This document shows positions 1 to 10,100 of a stretch of 64,000 nt of DNA, one piece after another. Origin of the DNA: Gambelia wislizenii (Eukaryota; Chordata; Lepidosauria; Squamata; Crotaphytidae). A model generated the notes under the pieces. It was given only the letters and a program-made list of their open reading frames with translations, had not been told where the DNA came from and did no database searches. Made by a program: the position numbers and the translations under genes. The DNA is taken from positions 277,535,501 to 277,599,500 of the forward strand of contig JAUMIR010000004.1 of NCBI GenBank assembly GCA_030847615.1, in the 5' to 3' direction. The first letter of the stretch is position 1, and every line of letters begins with the position of its first letter.

Positions 1-401
1 ACTGCCATTTCCCTGAAATTCCATACACACATGGAGCTTACAGATGAGGTAATTAAAAATGCTTGGGTTTAGCATGATTTGAGGTTTGCTTTCCAACTTT
101 CACCTGCCAAAACAAACAAGAAATAAAAAGCACTCTGCTCTGAGTGGGACAAAGCCAAAGTTTGAAGGGATTGATCATTTTATCCTTGTAGCACTGGCTC
201 ATTAGCTTCTTTGCTATACACCAACATGTAGATGAGACCCTGGAACTATAAAGATTTTGCTTTTGCTGCTCAACTTTAGGCCAGCAGCTTGGTGTAAAAG
301 CTGAGGGGGAAAAACCCTCACAGCTATAGTTTTTGCAAATCAGATTTGCAAAGAAAAAAAAAGTTGCCAGCCAGCCAGCCTTTCCCATGACATTCCATTC
401 A
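1..401. other. no recognised feature
   Basis: AT-rich sequence with short open frames on both strands. I see no motif, repeat end or splice structure that supports a gene. An antisense LINE tail begins just after it. Confidence 0.5.
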
Positions 402-811
402 TGTATTTATTTTCTGTCCTGCCTTTCTCCCAATATGAGACCTAAGGCAGTGTACATTATACATTAAAACAAAATATGCCTAAAACCCAATAAGAATAAT
501 ACAAGGTGATTGAAGAACATGAAATAAACTGTCCTGTTAAGAACAGCAATAACATAAACAATTTAAAAGCATTTAAAACAGGGCATTGTGCAGAAAGGTA
601 CAGTGTACGCACACATCACAAAAACCTTCTGCAACCACCAGTGAATAACGAAGATTCTATCTTTAAAAATGTTTGCCAGTGGAAGGAGAGCAGAGAGATA
701 GCCAGCCTAGCTACCCCAAGGAGGGAGTTCCATAGCCTGGGAGCAGCCACTTTCCACCAGTTTTCCATTTGTTCCCACTCAGTTTGCATCATGTGTCTGC
801 AAGGCATGCTT
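402..811 (-). mobile_element. L2-like LINE 3' fragment, antisense
   Basis: The left edge carries the reverse complement of a squamate L2-like tail (a GGGAGAAAGGCAGG-type motif followed by ATAAATA). Further in, the reverse strand reads a degenerate C-terminal stretch resembling the 'LPPWGS...' region of these LINE ORFs. The fragment is cut at its right side by the Harbinger element starting at 813. Reading frame is broken throughout. The family assignment is by eye. Confidence 0.45.
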
Positions 812-1144
812 AGGGGCCGTTTACACGGCAAAAATATTCCTCAAAGAATTCGCCTAGAATTCTGTTAGTTCCCACGTCTTCCGCATCTGTATCGCCCTTT
901 TCGGAAGGAGGGGGGCAAAAATACCCGTAAGTGGCGCACTTAATGACACCGCTGATTTTCCGCCTTTTTTAAAAAAGTGTCGCAAGTTTGCGCATTATCG
1001 CATATGGGAACTATCCGACATTTTTATATTCGCGATGTTAAATGTAGGAGGTGTGTGCGGATTGTAAAGTGACGCAATCGAAAACCCGCCTACACATCCG
1101 GCATCCCTCTTTTTGAAGCATCTGTAAACATCTTCCTTTTTCTT

Positions 1145-1360
1145 ATGGATTCACTACAGAGAACAAAGAAGGGGGGCAGGGGAATAGCTTGGACTCATGC
1201 GGAAACAATTGATTTACTGGATCTTTGGGGGGAGGAAAAAGTACAGGAGCAGCTACGTCTATGTCATCGGAATATCGATGTGTTTGACAAAATCTCCGTT
1301 GACGCAGTGAGCTGTGTATTAACGGGGCCAGCATGCATGGCAGCTCTTTCTGTAGGTTGA
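1145..1360 (+). pseudogene. Harbinger Myb/SANT-like DNA-binding protein, N-terminal remnant
   Basis: The 71-residue frame starts with MDSLQRTKKGG and runs into 'WTHAETIDLLDLWGEEKV' and then 'NIDVFDKIS'. This spacing of Trp, Leu-Trp and Asn-x-x-x-Phe is typical of Myb/SANT-like domains encoded by Harbinger transposons, and of the host MSANTD-type proteins derived from them. After 'FDKIS' the expected remainder of the domain is missing and the frame ends in unrelated residues, so an internal deletion has removed most of the gene. In autonomous elements this protein recruits the transposase to the DNA ends. The ATG at 1145 is the first in frame and fits the domain start. Confidence 0.6.
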
Positions 1361-1559
1361 ATGCGGTGATAATATTCCTCTTAAAATCGTTACGCAAAGC
1401 AAAGTACTCAGTGAAAGCGTTTTTTCCTTTGCGAAGTCTTCGCTTCCTAATAAGGGTTCTTCTTCGGTAGGAACGACACTTCTCAGAGAATGAAACCATT
1501 GTGGAGAGTACTTTGATAGCCAAATACAAGCAGGAAATGATGGTAGCTAAAACCTCCAT
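1361..1559 (-). pseudogene. possible Harbinger transposase N-terminus
   Basis: On the minus strand a frame opens at 1559 with MEVLATIISCLYLAIKV and continues through an arginine-rich stretch (RRRTLIRKRRLRKG) to 'EYFALRNDF'. A hydrophobic N-terminus followed by basic residues ahead of the nuclease domain resembles HARBI1/ALP1-type transposases. No DDE catalytic residues are present, because the gene is truncated where it meets the plus-strand Myb-like ORF. The two relics are convergent. Below 1361 the same frame merely overlaps the Myb-like ORF. Assignment rests on position inside the element and general composition. Confidence 0.35.
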
Positions 1560-1955
1560 GGTGGCAGTAATTTACTTTGGAAGATTGAAGACAACAAAGG
1601 CCATAAAAGAAGAGTAGATGCCCAATCAGAAACCCAAGAGGGTGTAAAAGGTTGACCAATGAGTGTGCGGGTGGCGGGAATTCCGAAAGGAAGTACGTGT
1701 ACAACGAATGACGTACTACGTTGATTGACAGATAATATTGACAAAAGATGCGTAATATCGACATCGTGGGAATTAAAGTACTTCGAATTGTAGAAATTCG
1801 AAATTTTAAATAATACACATTATAATGACATGGGAACTACAACACGGATGTAAGTAGGAAGCGAAACTTTTCCATGGGAACTCCGCGGTGCAAATTCGAA
1901 AGAGCGCTAATGCGATACTTTGCGCAAAAAAAATAGCCGTGGAACCGACCCCTTA

Positions 1956-3484
1956 GTCTTCAGTGAGCTGCTTTTAGGATTGGTGAGTCAATAAGTGCTA
2001 TGAAAGTGCTGATAAAACCAGCACTTCCGTGCTTAAAATATGGTGCAGCCGCTTCCGCAGCTTCATGGAAGTGACACTGATGATTTCGGGAGAGGGACGG
2101 CAGCATCCGAAAATGACCCCCTACCGAGCAAGACTGCCATTCCTCTCCTGGGACCTCATCCCGCGGTAGGCTCTCTAAAACACTGTCTGAAAATCTCCAT
2201 TGCCTTAGGAACCAGCTGAACCTGTACAGGTCACAGAAAAGTTACCAGAAGCAAGACAGGTGTGCAGGTTGAGGAGAGGTTAGATTGCACCAATGCACAT
2301 TTTAAAATTGCCCATAAAGTGGAGGTCCTTTGAAATTTTGCAGGTCTGGTTTTGGAGAAGTTGTACAAAGCTTTAAAAAAATGGCCAACTTATGTAGGAT
2401 ATCTAGAAGTTATACTCAGGAGAAGATCAGCTAGATCTCTCATGGAAAGCTATGAGGAAATATACAGATTGTGTAGCTTTAATTACCTTAAACTAGGGGA
2501 CCTTTGTTCTATCTGCCTGAAATATGACAAAAATCTTATTCCTTAAAGTAGAACACCTGAACTGTTCACACAAAAATGAAATAGTTCTAAATCAATTATG
2601 AAAATGAATAAAAATAAAATAATTGAATAATGGATCAAATTAATTTTTAAACAACCAAAGAAAATAATTATCTTGCATATCCCTTGCCTTAAACCTTTTC
2701 ATTCATCAGCCAACTGTTAGCATCATCTACTGGTATTTCTATTTAGTCTATCTCTAAAGACTTAATCTCACTCATTATTTAACATGCATGCTCACTGCAT
2801 GCAACCATTTTATTTAGTCTTCTGTAGTCCTTCTTGTCATGCAAGGAAGAAGTGCCTTTGAAAGAGACAATGCTCATCTCTATTAAGAAGAGAATGAAGA
2901 CTGGGAAAGGGATAAAAGAGTTCTAGTACGAAAGGCTGCAGTTAAAATTGTATCAATATTCCTGTTATAAACTGACAAACACAGAGCTCAGTGAGGTCAA
3001 GTTGTACATGCTTGAGCTGACATGCCAATCTGCCAGCAGTCATATGGTTCTCATATGGCGACACTCCACAGATGCCAGGAAAATGTGAGAAGTTTCTGGC
3101 TCATTTCATTTCATTCTCCTGCATGCCATGTTTTCCTGTGTAATATACATCTAATCTATATACATACCAATCTGCTTTTCAGTAGTGCTGTTAAAGATGT
3201 TCCATTTTTTTTTTCTAAGTAGGCATGCATCTTTGGAATGAAAATGCTTCTCTCCTTGAATGTTAGGAACATTGTAAACATATTCAAAAGATCCTACTTG
3301 ACCCATTTAAGTGGACTGAAGGTTTCTAGGTCAAGGATGGGAAATGAGTGTCTCGGCAACTCCTAGTATTCCTCACCATTGGCTGTACTGGCTAGGGCTG
3401 TTGGGAGATGCAGTTTAACATATGGAGTGCCACATAAGTCCCACTCTTGGTCTAGGCAATGGGTTCAATGAAGACATACTACTT
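1956..3484. other. no recognised gene
   Basis: After a short GC-richer stretch (to about 2170) the region is AT-rich unique-looking sequence. The frame at 2352-2546 has no recognisable domain and no splice or promoter context. A short 'GGGAGATGCAG' palindromic-repeat fragment lies near 3345-3440. Confidence 0.45.
3345..3440. repeat. short dispersed 'gggagttgtag' repeat, decayed
   Basis: This resembles the reptile dispersed repeat containing 'actcctagtattcctcacc' and 'gttgggagatgcag' on opposite sides of a small inverted repeat. Related copies occur at 17335, 19205, 32570, 60905 and 61560. Confidence 0.35.
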
Positions 3485-3698
3485 TATCACACTATGCTGT
3501 TATAGTGCTATTATTCCACTTTAACTGTTCTCGCTTCCTCCTGTGGAATTCTGGGCTTTGTAGTTTAGTGAGGCCTAAGAGCTCTTTGGCTCAGAGTTCT
3601 AAATGCCTCTCCCGAAACTGCAAATCCCAAGATTCCACAGGAGGCACCCATAGCAGTTAAAGTGGAATATTAGCACTATAACAGTGTAGTGCGATAAT
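3485..3698. mobile_element. palindromic MITE (copy P1)
   Basis: The arms TTATAGTGCTATTATTCCAC and GTGGAATATTAGCACTATAA pair over almost the whole element, and the interior motifs 'tggaattctgggctttgtagttt' and 'aaactgcaaatcccaagattcca' are also inverted. The element is about 214 bp with no coding capacity. Close relatives are at 3708, 27846, 37608, 38160 and 50838. Confidence 0.7.
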
Positions 3699-3707
3699 CT
3701 CATTATA

Positions 3708-3928
3708 GGCTGCTGACACACTGCAAAAATAATGCAGTTTGACACCACTTTAACTGCCATGTTTCAATGCTGTGGAATTCTGGGATTTGTAGTTTTGTGA
3801 GATATTTAGTCTGCTCTGTCAGATACCTTTGGTGCCACAGCAAACTACAAATCCTAGGATTCTATCGGATGGAGCCATGGTAGTTAAAGTGGTGTCAAAC
3901 TGCATTATTTCTGCAATTTGACATCAGC
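3708..3928. mobile_element. palindromic MITE (copy P2)
   Basis: The left arm contains GCAAAAATAATGCAGTTTGA and the right arm its near inverse. The shared inner core is 'tggaattctgggatttgtag' against 'ctacaaatcctaggattc'. It lies only 9 bp from P1 but has different ends, so it represents a second subfamily with the same core. Confidence 0.7.
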
Positions 3929-3930
3929 CT

Positions 3931-5324
3931 CAGTCCTACCTAGGATAGTCCCATTAAAATCAATGGGACATATTAGCCATAATTAATATAAGTCCGATTG
4001 TGTACACTGACCCAACTTGAAGTAAGACAAAGCCTAAATCCAAGCCAAGGACAGATTCTAACATTCTTGTGTGTATTCTTAAATCAAGCAAGTTAACAAA
4101 GCTTGTTGACCTTACAATAAGGCTATTCTGATACATCAGCTGCACACTGAGAACTTATTAACATTTCAAGAGCTGACCAAAAAATCAATGCAACACCACA
4201 ATTGTTACTTGCATCTCCATATCAACAATGTCACAGCTCTGTTTCACAGCCCAATGTCATCCAATCAAATCTGCTAAATAGGCCATAATAATTTGCTAAA
4301 GTTAAAATGCACAATTTAGAAATTGTTAAAATATGTATTTCCACATTTTATTGTCTTAGGAGCTATTTAGCATCTTTCATGTCATATCCAATGCGCTTCA
4401 AGCAGGGCTTGTTTGTTTCCTTCTTTCAGTGTCAAAGAAAATGAACACTGAAACATACACATTAAAATAATTTTCCAGATAAGATTTGATTCTACAAACT
4501 AGGAAGAGTCTTAAGTCTTGGGTAAACATTTTGTTACGGCAACCATGCTATTGTCATTTGAATTGCATTTGTGTTTTTTTTAGGACACTATCGAATGAAA
4601 AATTAGGAAAAAAAGATTTAAAAATAAAGAATGTAAGAACATAGAAAAAAGAACCAATAAAATATAGATAGCTATAACTATCTTTCACAACCAACCTAGC
4701 TTGTTGTAGGACATTTAACTATACAGTATGCTTTCTTTTATTTTTTTAAACTGTATTTTAATTTTTATGCTTTTACCAATTTTACATCTTAATTTTATTT
4801 GTTCTATGAATGTGTTGTAGAAAGGCAGAATATAAACTGAATAAATAAATGTGGCATTGGAGTCAGGGGGAGCAGCCCCATCTTCAGCCCCATTGGTCTA
4901 AAACAGACAAAATATGGTGGGTAACAACAGTGCCATCATTCCCTATCCAGACAGTGCCCCATGGTCCATCAGAACACTGATCAAAACTCCTGGTATGCAG
5001 AGAACAGGCCCTTTCTGATAATTCCCATCCTTTACCTACATATTACATCTGGACCTTGATCTGAGCACCTCTAAATAAAATGGGCCTGTTCTGTCCCAGA
5101 ACTTTCCTTTCAAATTGATGCTGTACCTGTAGCTGCCTGAGTTGCACAGTACAGTACTGTGTTACAGCCATTTCAACAACCACATCAAAAGATGATCAGG
5201 ATGTGCTCAGACTTTTCCTAGGTTTAGGTTGATGGTTCAAGTTATTTTGTTACAGACTGAGCCGAGAACAGATACAGGTACCTAATGTGCGGCCACATGA
5301 TGGTTTTCTGGGCCAGCTACAGGC
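3931..5324. other. AT-rich, low-repeat stretch
   Basis: The segment 4170-4450 is rich in ordered AT motifs and free of recognised repeats. A weak L2-like tail ('gtagaaaggcagaatataaactgaataaataaa') ends near 4855. A copy of the small repeat built around 'cccattaaaatcaatgggac' sits near 3948-3970. No gene is supported. Confidence 0.4.
4725..4853 (+). mobile_element. L2-like LINE tail
   Basis: The end reads 'gttgtagaaaggcagaatataaactg' followed by AATAAATAAAT, which matches the common 3' tail of squamate L2-like LINEs. Only the 3' untranslated end is left. Confidence 0.5.
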
Positions 5325-5330
5325 CACACT

Positions 5331-5594
5331 GTGTGCTTTCCAATTGTCCTGATTTGACAGGGAAAGACCTGATTAATCCTCTGTCATCCCACTTTTCAGC
5401 TGCTTTTAAAACGTCCCAGTTTCTCTCTTTCCCCTCCACTTTCCCTCTTTATTCTCAGCTTACTTCAATTGCTGCAAACTGAGTTCAAACGATAAATGGA
5501 GTTTGCACTCAGTTAACTCAGTGAGGAGAGAAGATTGGAAGGAGCAGAATGCTACCCTTCCCTGTAGACTCAGGCAAGAGCAAACTGCTCCTCA
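5331..5594 (+). repeat. unclassified dispersed repeat 'U', copy 1
   Basis: It contains the ordered blocks 'gattaatcctctgtcatcc', 'cttcaattgctgcaaactgag' and 'agtttgcactc' that recur at 30197, 39527 and 56850. It passes directly into a hAT end on its right. No ORF is conserved between the copies. Confidence 0.6.
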
Positions 5595-5745
5595 GGAGCC
5601 AAGGCAAAGGTTAGCTGGCTGGCTGGCTTGGCTTATGCATTGCCATTCAATCTGCTCCAGCCATAAACTTGCAGGAAGAAGCAGAAGAAAAGTCTTCCCT
5701 CCCCCTCCAGTGCCTCTGAGGGAGCGTTTAATAGATGGAGTAACT

Positions 5746-5782
<37 letters not shown>

Positions 5783-5913
5783 TACTACTACTACTAGATA
5801 TTATTGTTAGTAATTTTATTAAGGTTTTAAATCTTGAGTTTAGTCTTGGGGGTCCATGGCAACAAAAGATATTTAAAGGGGGTCCCTGGTAAAGAAAAGG
5901 TTAAGAGCCACTG
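5595..5913 (-). mobile_element. hAT element, SPIN/Charlie-like, 5'-truncated
   Basis: On the minus strand the terminus reads CAGTGGCTCTTAACC and then 'ttaccagggaccccc', which is characteristic of SPIN/OposCharlie-type hAT ends. The internal sequence matches the copy at 57287. A TTA/CTA microsatellite has expanded inside it. No transposase is left. Confidence 0.65.
5750..5797. repeat. (TTA)n(CTA)n microsatellite
   Basis: About 11 TTA units are followed by five CTA units, within the hAT fragment. The equivalent position in the 57287 copy has only short AAT/AAC runs. Confidence 0.9.
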
Positions 5914-7344
5914 CTTTATATGTTATATTCTATAAATTATTCTCTGTATGTAGTCTATAGGCATATTTTCAGGCCTCAAAATAAGCCTGGCCTGTAACAC
6001 CTGTAGCTGGATGCATGGTAACCTCACCCAGAGGATGATGCTGTCATTGTGTGTCCAGCTATAGAAACGTAGCTGGTCACTGGTCACTGTATGGCTGTCC
6101 CCTCTCCTCTTTTGGCCACTGAATAGTCAGGAGACAGCTGGGGAGTAGGGGAGGGCCTAGTTCTGTCCTGAGAATCTTTATGTTCCACCAGATGATGCAG
6201 GATCTCAGCCACCATGTTATGTGGAGCAAGGATATCAAGATGAATAGTATCCCATCATTTTGATGTTCTTTACATAAACATGCCTGCAGTAATCTGTTAT
6301 TTTTTAAAAATTATATCATTATTGTTGTTGTTGCCGCTGCTGTTTCTTGATTAAAAACAGCATTGCAAGGGGAAGGTAACTAGCCCTAGCTACAATTTTC
6401 TGGCAACCAGCAGAGATGCCAAAGAAGAAGAAGAAAGAAAAAAAACACCTGACCAGTTGAGTTTTTGTTGTTGTTTGTTTTTTAGAAAGGTAGTCATTGC
6501 CCCTTTACTGGGTTTTCCATGTTTCCATAACATGAATTGAGTGACATACACTTAAATATCAGCCCAAGCATCCAACAATGGTTATTTTTTCCTGTTAAGC
6601 ACAAATTCAAATTAGAAGACAGTAAACTATCAATCTTAGTGTCTCTGAAGCGCAATATTACAAACTAAGTTTGTTACCTTAAAGATGAGTTATTTATATG
6701 CCACTCCTTTCATACGGCATAACCACAATTCCATCTCCTAATAATTTATATGAATCCAAATGCTCTTATTGTTGTTTTCACAGGTTTGGGCAAAGTTTGC
6801 AGTTCCAAATGGATTTACTGTTAAGTTTGTCTTCTATAATATTCATATTCAAACCAGGTGTGACACAAAACAGTCTATGAAATATGATAGCTCAGTAATT
6901 TTCTTGGCATAGATTCTAAATGGTCTGATACACAAAAGGCAGGAAAGAACAACATTTCCCCCTGATTGAGCCCTGCAGAATGAATCCATAAAGCTAGGTA
7001 CTATCAGCTGACATGTTCCCAGTGAATCTAGGATGACTGTCTAGAGGTTTTGGGGTGGGATAAAAATGGAAAATTAGAAGGCACAAAAGAAACATTTGAA
7101 CTTACAGGTAAGAAATATAGGTACTAACCTATTTCTCTAGTAGTTCTAGATGTAGACACAGAGCATTCTAGCCTTTGACTATGTAACTAACTAATGGGCA
7201 TCATAGCTGCACACTTTCAGTATCTTGCTGAAGTTTAGCACTTGCCATAGTGCCATTGTTTCTCCTGCTTGAGAATAGATTACTAATTATTTATAGAGGC
7301 TGATCAAAATCAGAGAGGGCCTTTGAGAAACAGTTCTCCAGTTG
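5914..7344. other. no recognised gene
   Basis: Mixed-composition sequence with short poly-T and GTT runs near 6310-6340 and 6460-6480. I see no element ends or coherent coding frame. Confidence 0.45.
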
Positions 7345-7445
7345 AAACATTCAAGAGCCCTGGTACACCTTGAAGATTAGCAAATTTATCATGGCATGAA
7401 CTGTCATGGATGATAGCTTATTTCATTGGATGAACAAAGTATTAT
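7345..7445 (+). repeat. dispersed repeat fragment ('ccttgaagattagcaaattt')
   Basis: The run 'ctggtacaccttgaagatt' and then 'atcatggcatgaactgtcatgg' matches a common reptile dispersed repeat. Related sequence flanks the MITE at 37608. The class is not determined. Confidence 0.4.
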
Positions 7446-7789
7446 ACAGAATTTCAGGTGTTTTTAGCATGCGTGTGGTTGCAGGTAGAATCGTAGTTAG
7501 TGAAGTCAGAGGAAAATGGAATGCAGAAAATGCTGATAGCAACAGTTATGTGATTCAAATTGTCCATTCAGCCTAACTGTTCCTGATACCAGATACATCC
7601 TAGCACTGGGTAAATCAGTTAACCCATATAGGCTGGCATACTGTTAGTAAGATACTCAAGTGAAAAGCCAACATACACTTGCATATGTTTGTTGTAGTAG
7701 TTGTTGCTGAAGTTGGTATTTTTTCTTCCTACCCCAATGAACAAAGCTCCTCCCCCAAAAGTCACAATTTTGCTGTGATAGACTTTCTG

Positions 7790-8000
7790 TGGCCATTCAG
7801 TGGCTGGTGGAGTGGGGGGATCAGGAAAGCATCCTGCTATGCCCCATACAGAGATAGAATGATTTTATCATCAGTTGAGATCTCCAGAAGATCCCAGTGA
7901 ATGATGTAATTAATCTGCACCTGTCTATGGGGACATAGCCAGATAATTCTTTGATTCTGCCTGATCTCCACCAGCCAATGCATGGCCAGAGAAGAACTGT
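7790..8000. repeat. imperfect inverted repeat
   Basis: The arm 'ggccattcagtggctggtggag' pairs imperfectly with 'ctccaccagccaatgcatggcc'. The loop contains 'gatctccagaagatc'. It may be an old MITE, but no ends or target duplication were found. Confidence 0.35.
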
Positions 8001-8117
8001 ACAGTAGTTCTTCCTGAATCTTCGTTTGCGAAGTAAAGCCAGAGAGAGAGAGAGAACTTTTATGCTATGCTCTGAAACACAGGACCTTGGCCACAGTGTG
8101 ATAATAGTGTTCAAACC

Positions 8118-8375
8118 TTAGGTGAATTTCCTAGTGAATTGTAATTCAGCAGTTTCTTGCCCTAATCTCCTCTTGAAGTTTCTTTGTTCCACAATGCCTA
8201 CTCTAAGATCAGTGAATGAATGTTCTGGGAGGTTGTTCTCCAAATGTTTTTCTTTTAATATTGCAATTTCTGATGTCAAATTTGTGTCCATTTATTCTTT
8301 TGGACTGTTAGCCTTATACAGAATGCAGAAAGGCATTGCTGATGGAAGATGCCATATATCATGTTCAAATACAAA
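8118..8375 (-). pseudogene. Penelope-like element GIY-YIG region, decayed
   Basis: Read on the minus strand, the sequence gives an alignable but broken C-terminal segment ending 'DLRVGIVEQRNFKRRLG'. In reptile Penelope-like elements this follows a GIY-YIG domain. An in-frame stop follows 'YKANSPKE'. Such domains act as the nicking endonuclease during retrotransposition. Only a fragment remains, with no reverse transcriptase nearby. The clade within Penelope-like elements is not determined. Confidence 0.45.
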
Positions 8376-8828
8376 CTGCCCCACCTCACCCCTAGCAAGA
8401 CTCTTTCAGTTGGGATCCCTGAATGGAACAAAAATAAGTAGGAATTCATAGCATTAGGGAACAACTCTTTTAAAGTATCAGCCACCACACTGGGATCTCT
8501 CCAACTGCTTTGTTACAAGGATGCTCCTGGGTTTGATAGAAAGCCTGATCCTCTCGCCAAAAAAGAGTGTAGATTGGACCATTGGCTCTGTGCATATTGT
8601 ACATCTTAGTCACTGCTGGAGCCACATTAGAAGAACCAAATATCAGTGACTCACATGTGGATTCTGCAGGTACCTCTCCCAAAACATTCTACTTAATAAG
8701 AGAGACAGATCCTCATTTTGAAGCCAAAGACTCCCCTCCCCAAGAAGCTTTTCTCTTAAAAAAAAAGTTTTTTTTTTAAATGTTTGTTACCTTTTGCAAC
8801 AATATTCAAACCCAAACTCAGAGACTAA
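8376..8828. other. no recognised feature
   Basis: Non-repetitive sequence and a poly-A/poly-T junction at 8757-8778. No gene or element end is supported. Confidence 0.4.
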
Positions 8829-9449
8829 GGAGATTTTCACACGGGCTATATATCCTGTGGCAGGAACAGAACAGGGTCGGGAAAGGTTTTCCCTTTCGGA
8901 TGACATTGACCCCGTTCTGTCCTGCATCCATCCTGCTCCTGTGACTGTTCTGGAACAATGTGATCACGATTTTTCATTGTGAATAAACCTCCCGTTCTGT
9001 CACTATCACACAATCACGGGTGTGCACACAGGAGCCCCATTCCTGTTCTGAAATGACAGCTGCAGAGGGGAGGTCTGTTCCAAGCACATCCTCATACAAT
9101 CTGGACATCCAGGTAAGTGGCACCCTTTATTTTACTCTCCCTGTTTTGATTGTGTGATTTAAAGTGTGTTTTTGTGCTTGGTGAACTGATTTTATGTTTG
9201 GGGGAGTTTTATTTTTTAAATTTACCGTCCGGCCGTTATCACACAATAACAGCCGGGATTTCAGATGGCTGGTCATAAAAGCAGCCTTACGACGGCTGCA
9301 TTTATGGCTGGCCAGCAAGGGGAGGGGGAGCCCGTTCCTGCCACAGAATTAAGGTAAGTGTGTGAAAGATTTATGTTATTCTGTGGCAGGAACAGGAGAG
9401 TAGATAGTGGGGCAGTAACGGGGCATTTTGGCCCCATGTGAAAATCTCC
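8829..9449. mobile_element. Harbinger-like MITE, family A (A1)
   Basis: The ends are GGAGATTTTCACACGGG and the inverse GTGAAAATCTCC, flanked by TAA (8826-8828) and TTA (9450-9452). Two internal blocks recur in other long copies: one ending in a donor-like AGGTAAGTGG (9111-9120), then 'aagtgtgtttttgtgcttgg'. No transposase frame is present. Confidence 0.7.
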
Positions 9450-9654
9450 TTAGAAATACAAAGGATCCTACACTATCCTTGGACAACTTATTCCTCTGTA
9501 TTTTTTTAAATAAAAATACACAAAAAGTACTGGATATGGCAAAAGGAAGGGGGCATCATTATCATTGCACTAGCTGGACCCAGTGTACTATATACTGTTC
9601 TCCTGGAACTGTTGACGGTGATTCGCTCTGTTGCCCTGTCACCACCATGGCCAC

Positions 9655-9860
9655 CAGTTAACTGCCTGGGTCACATTACAGCAGTGGGTCAGTTAACTGC
9701 CTGGGGTGATGCTGCCACCAGTTGGCTGCCTGGGTCCTGTTGCAGAGGCAGCATCGGTGTCCCGCCGCCACAGCCAGTTGGCTGCCTGGGTTTTCTTGCA
9801 TCAGCGGCAGCAGCATCCTGCCACCGACACCACTGCCAGTTGACTGTCTGGGTCCTGTCA
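9655..9860. repeat. irregular array of CAGTTRRCTGCCTGGGT
   Basis: The 17-base motif starts at 9655, 9690, 9719, 9775 and 9837, separated by GC-rich spacers of unequal length containing 'cctgttgcag' and 'gctgccacc'. This is a degenerate minisatellite. It sits upstream of a (GT)n tract, like the related sequence near 47780-47940. Confidence 0.7.
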
Positions 9861-10068
9861 CAGCCCTTGAGTGGTGAGTAGCTGAGGGAGTGAGAGCAGG
9901 GAGGGGCCCTTGTGAGGCTGGGGGTATAGATGCAGATCAAGTGGCAGGAATGGATTGTGAGGTAGAAAGGGGATTTGCATGTGGTGATTGGCTGGGTGTG
10001 TTTCCTGAGCAGCCAATCAACACACTGGGAGAGGAAACATACCCAAGCCTACTGTACATACCCAAGCC

Positions 10069-10100
<32 letters not shown>
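10069..10100. repeat. (GT)n microsatellite
   Basis: About 15 GT units. The sequence just before it ('agccaatcaacacactg ... acccaag') recurs before the AT/CA microsatellite at 47953, so the simple repeat may be the tail of an element. Confidence 0.9.

Larger units (their letters stand above)
813..1952 (+). mobile_element. PIF/Harbinger DNA transposon, internally deleted
   Basis: Terminal inverted repeats: the left end is GGGGCCGTTTACACGGC and the right end is the inverse of GGGGTCGGTTCCACGGC. TTA stands immediately outside both ends (810-812 and 1953-1955). A 3-bp TTA/TAA duplication is the hallmark of PIF/Harbinger. The interior holds a Myb/SANT-like ORF start on the plus strand and a possible transposase N-terminus on the minus strand, so this looks like a deletion derivative of an autonomous two-gene element. 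It is inserted at the edge of an older LINE fragment. Confidence 0.8.

Noticed and set aside
9428..9940. Overlapping frames of 61-89 codons on both strands around 9600-9940
   Set aside because: They follow the degenerate 17-bp motif array; no reading frame keeps a recognisable domain.
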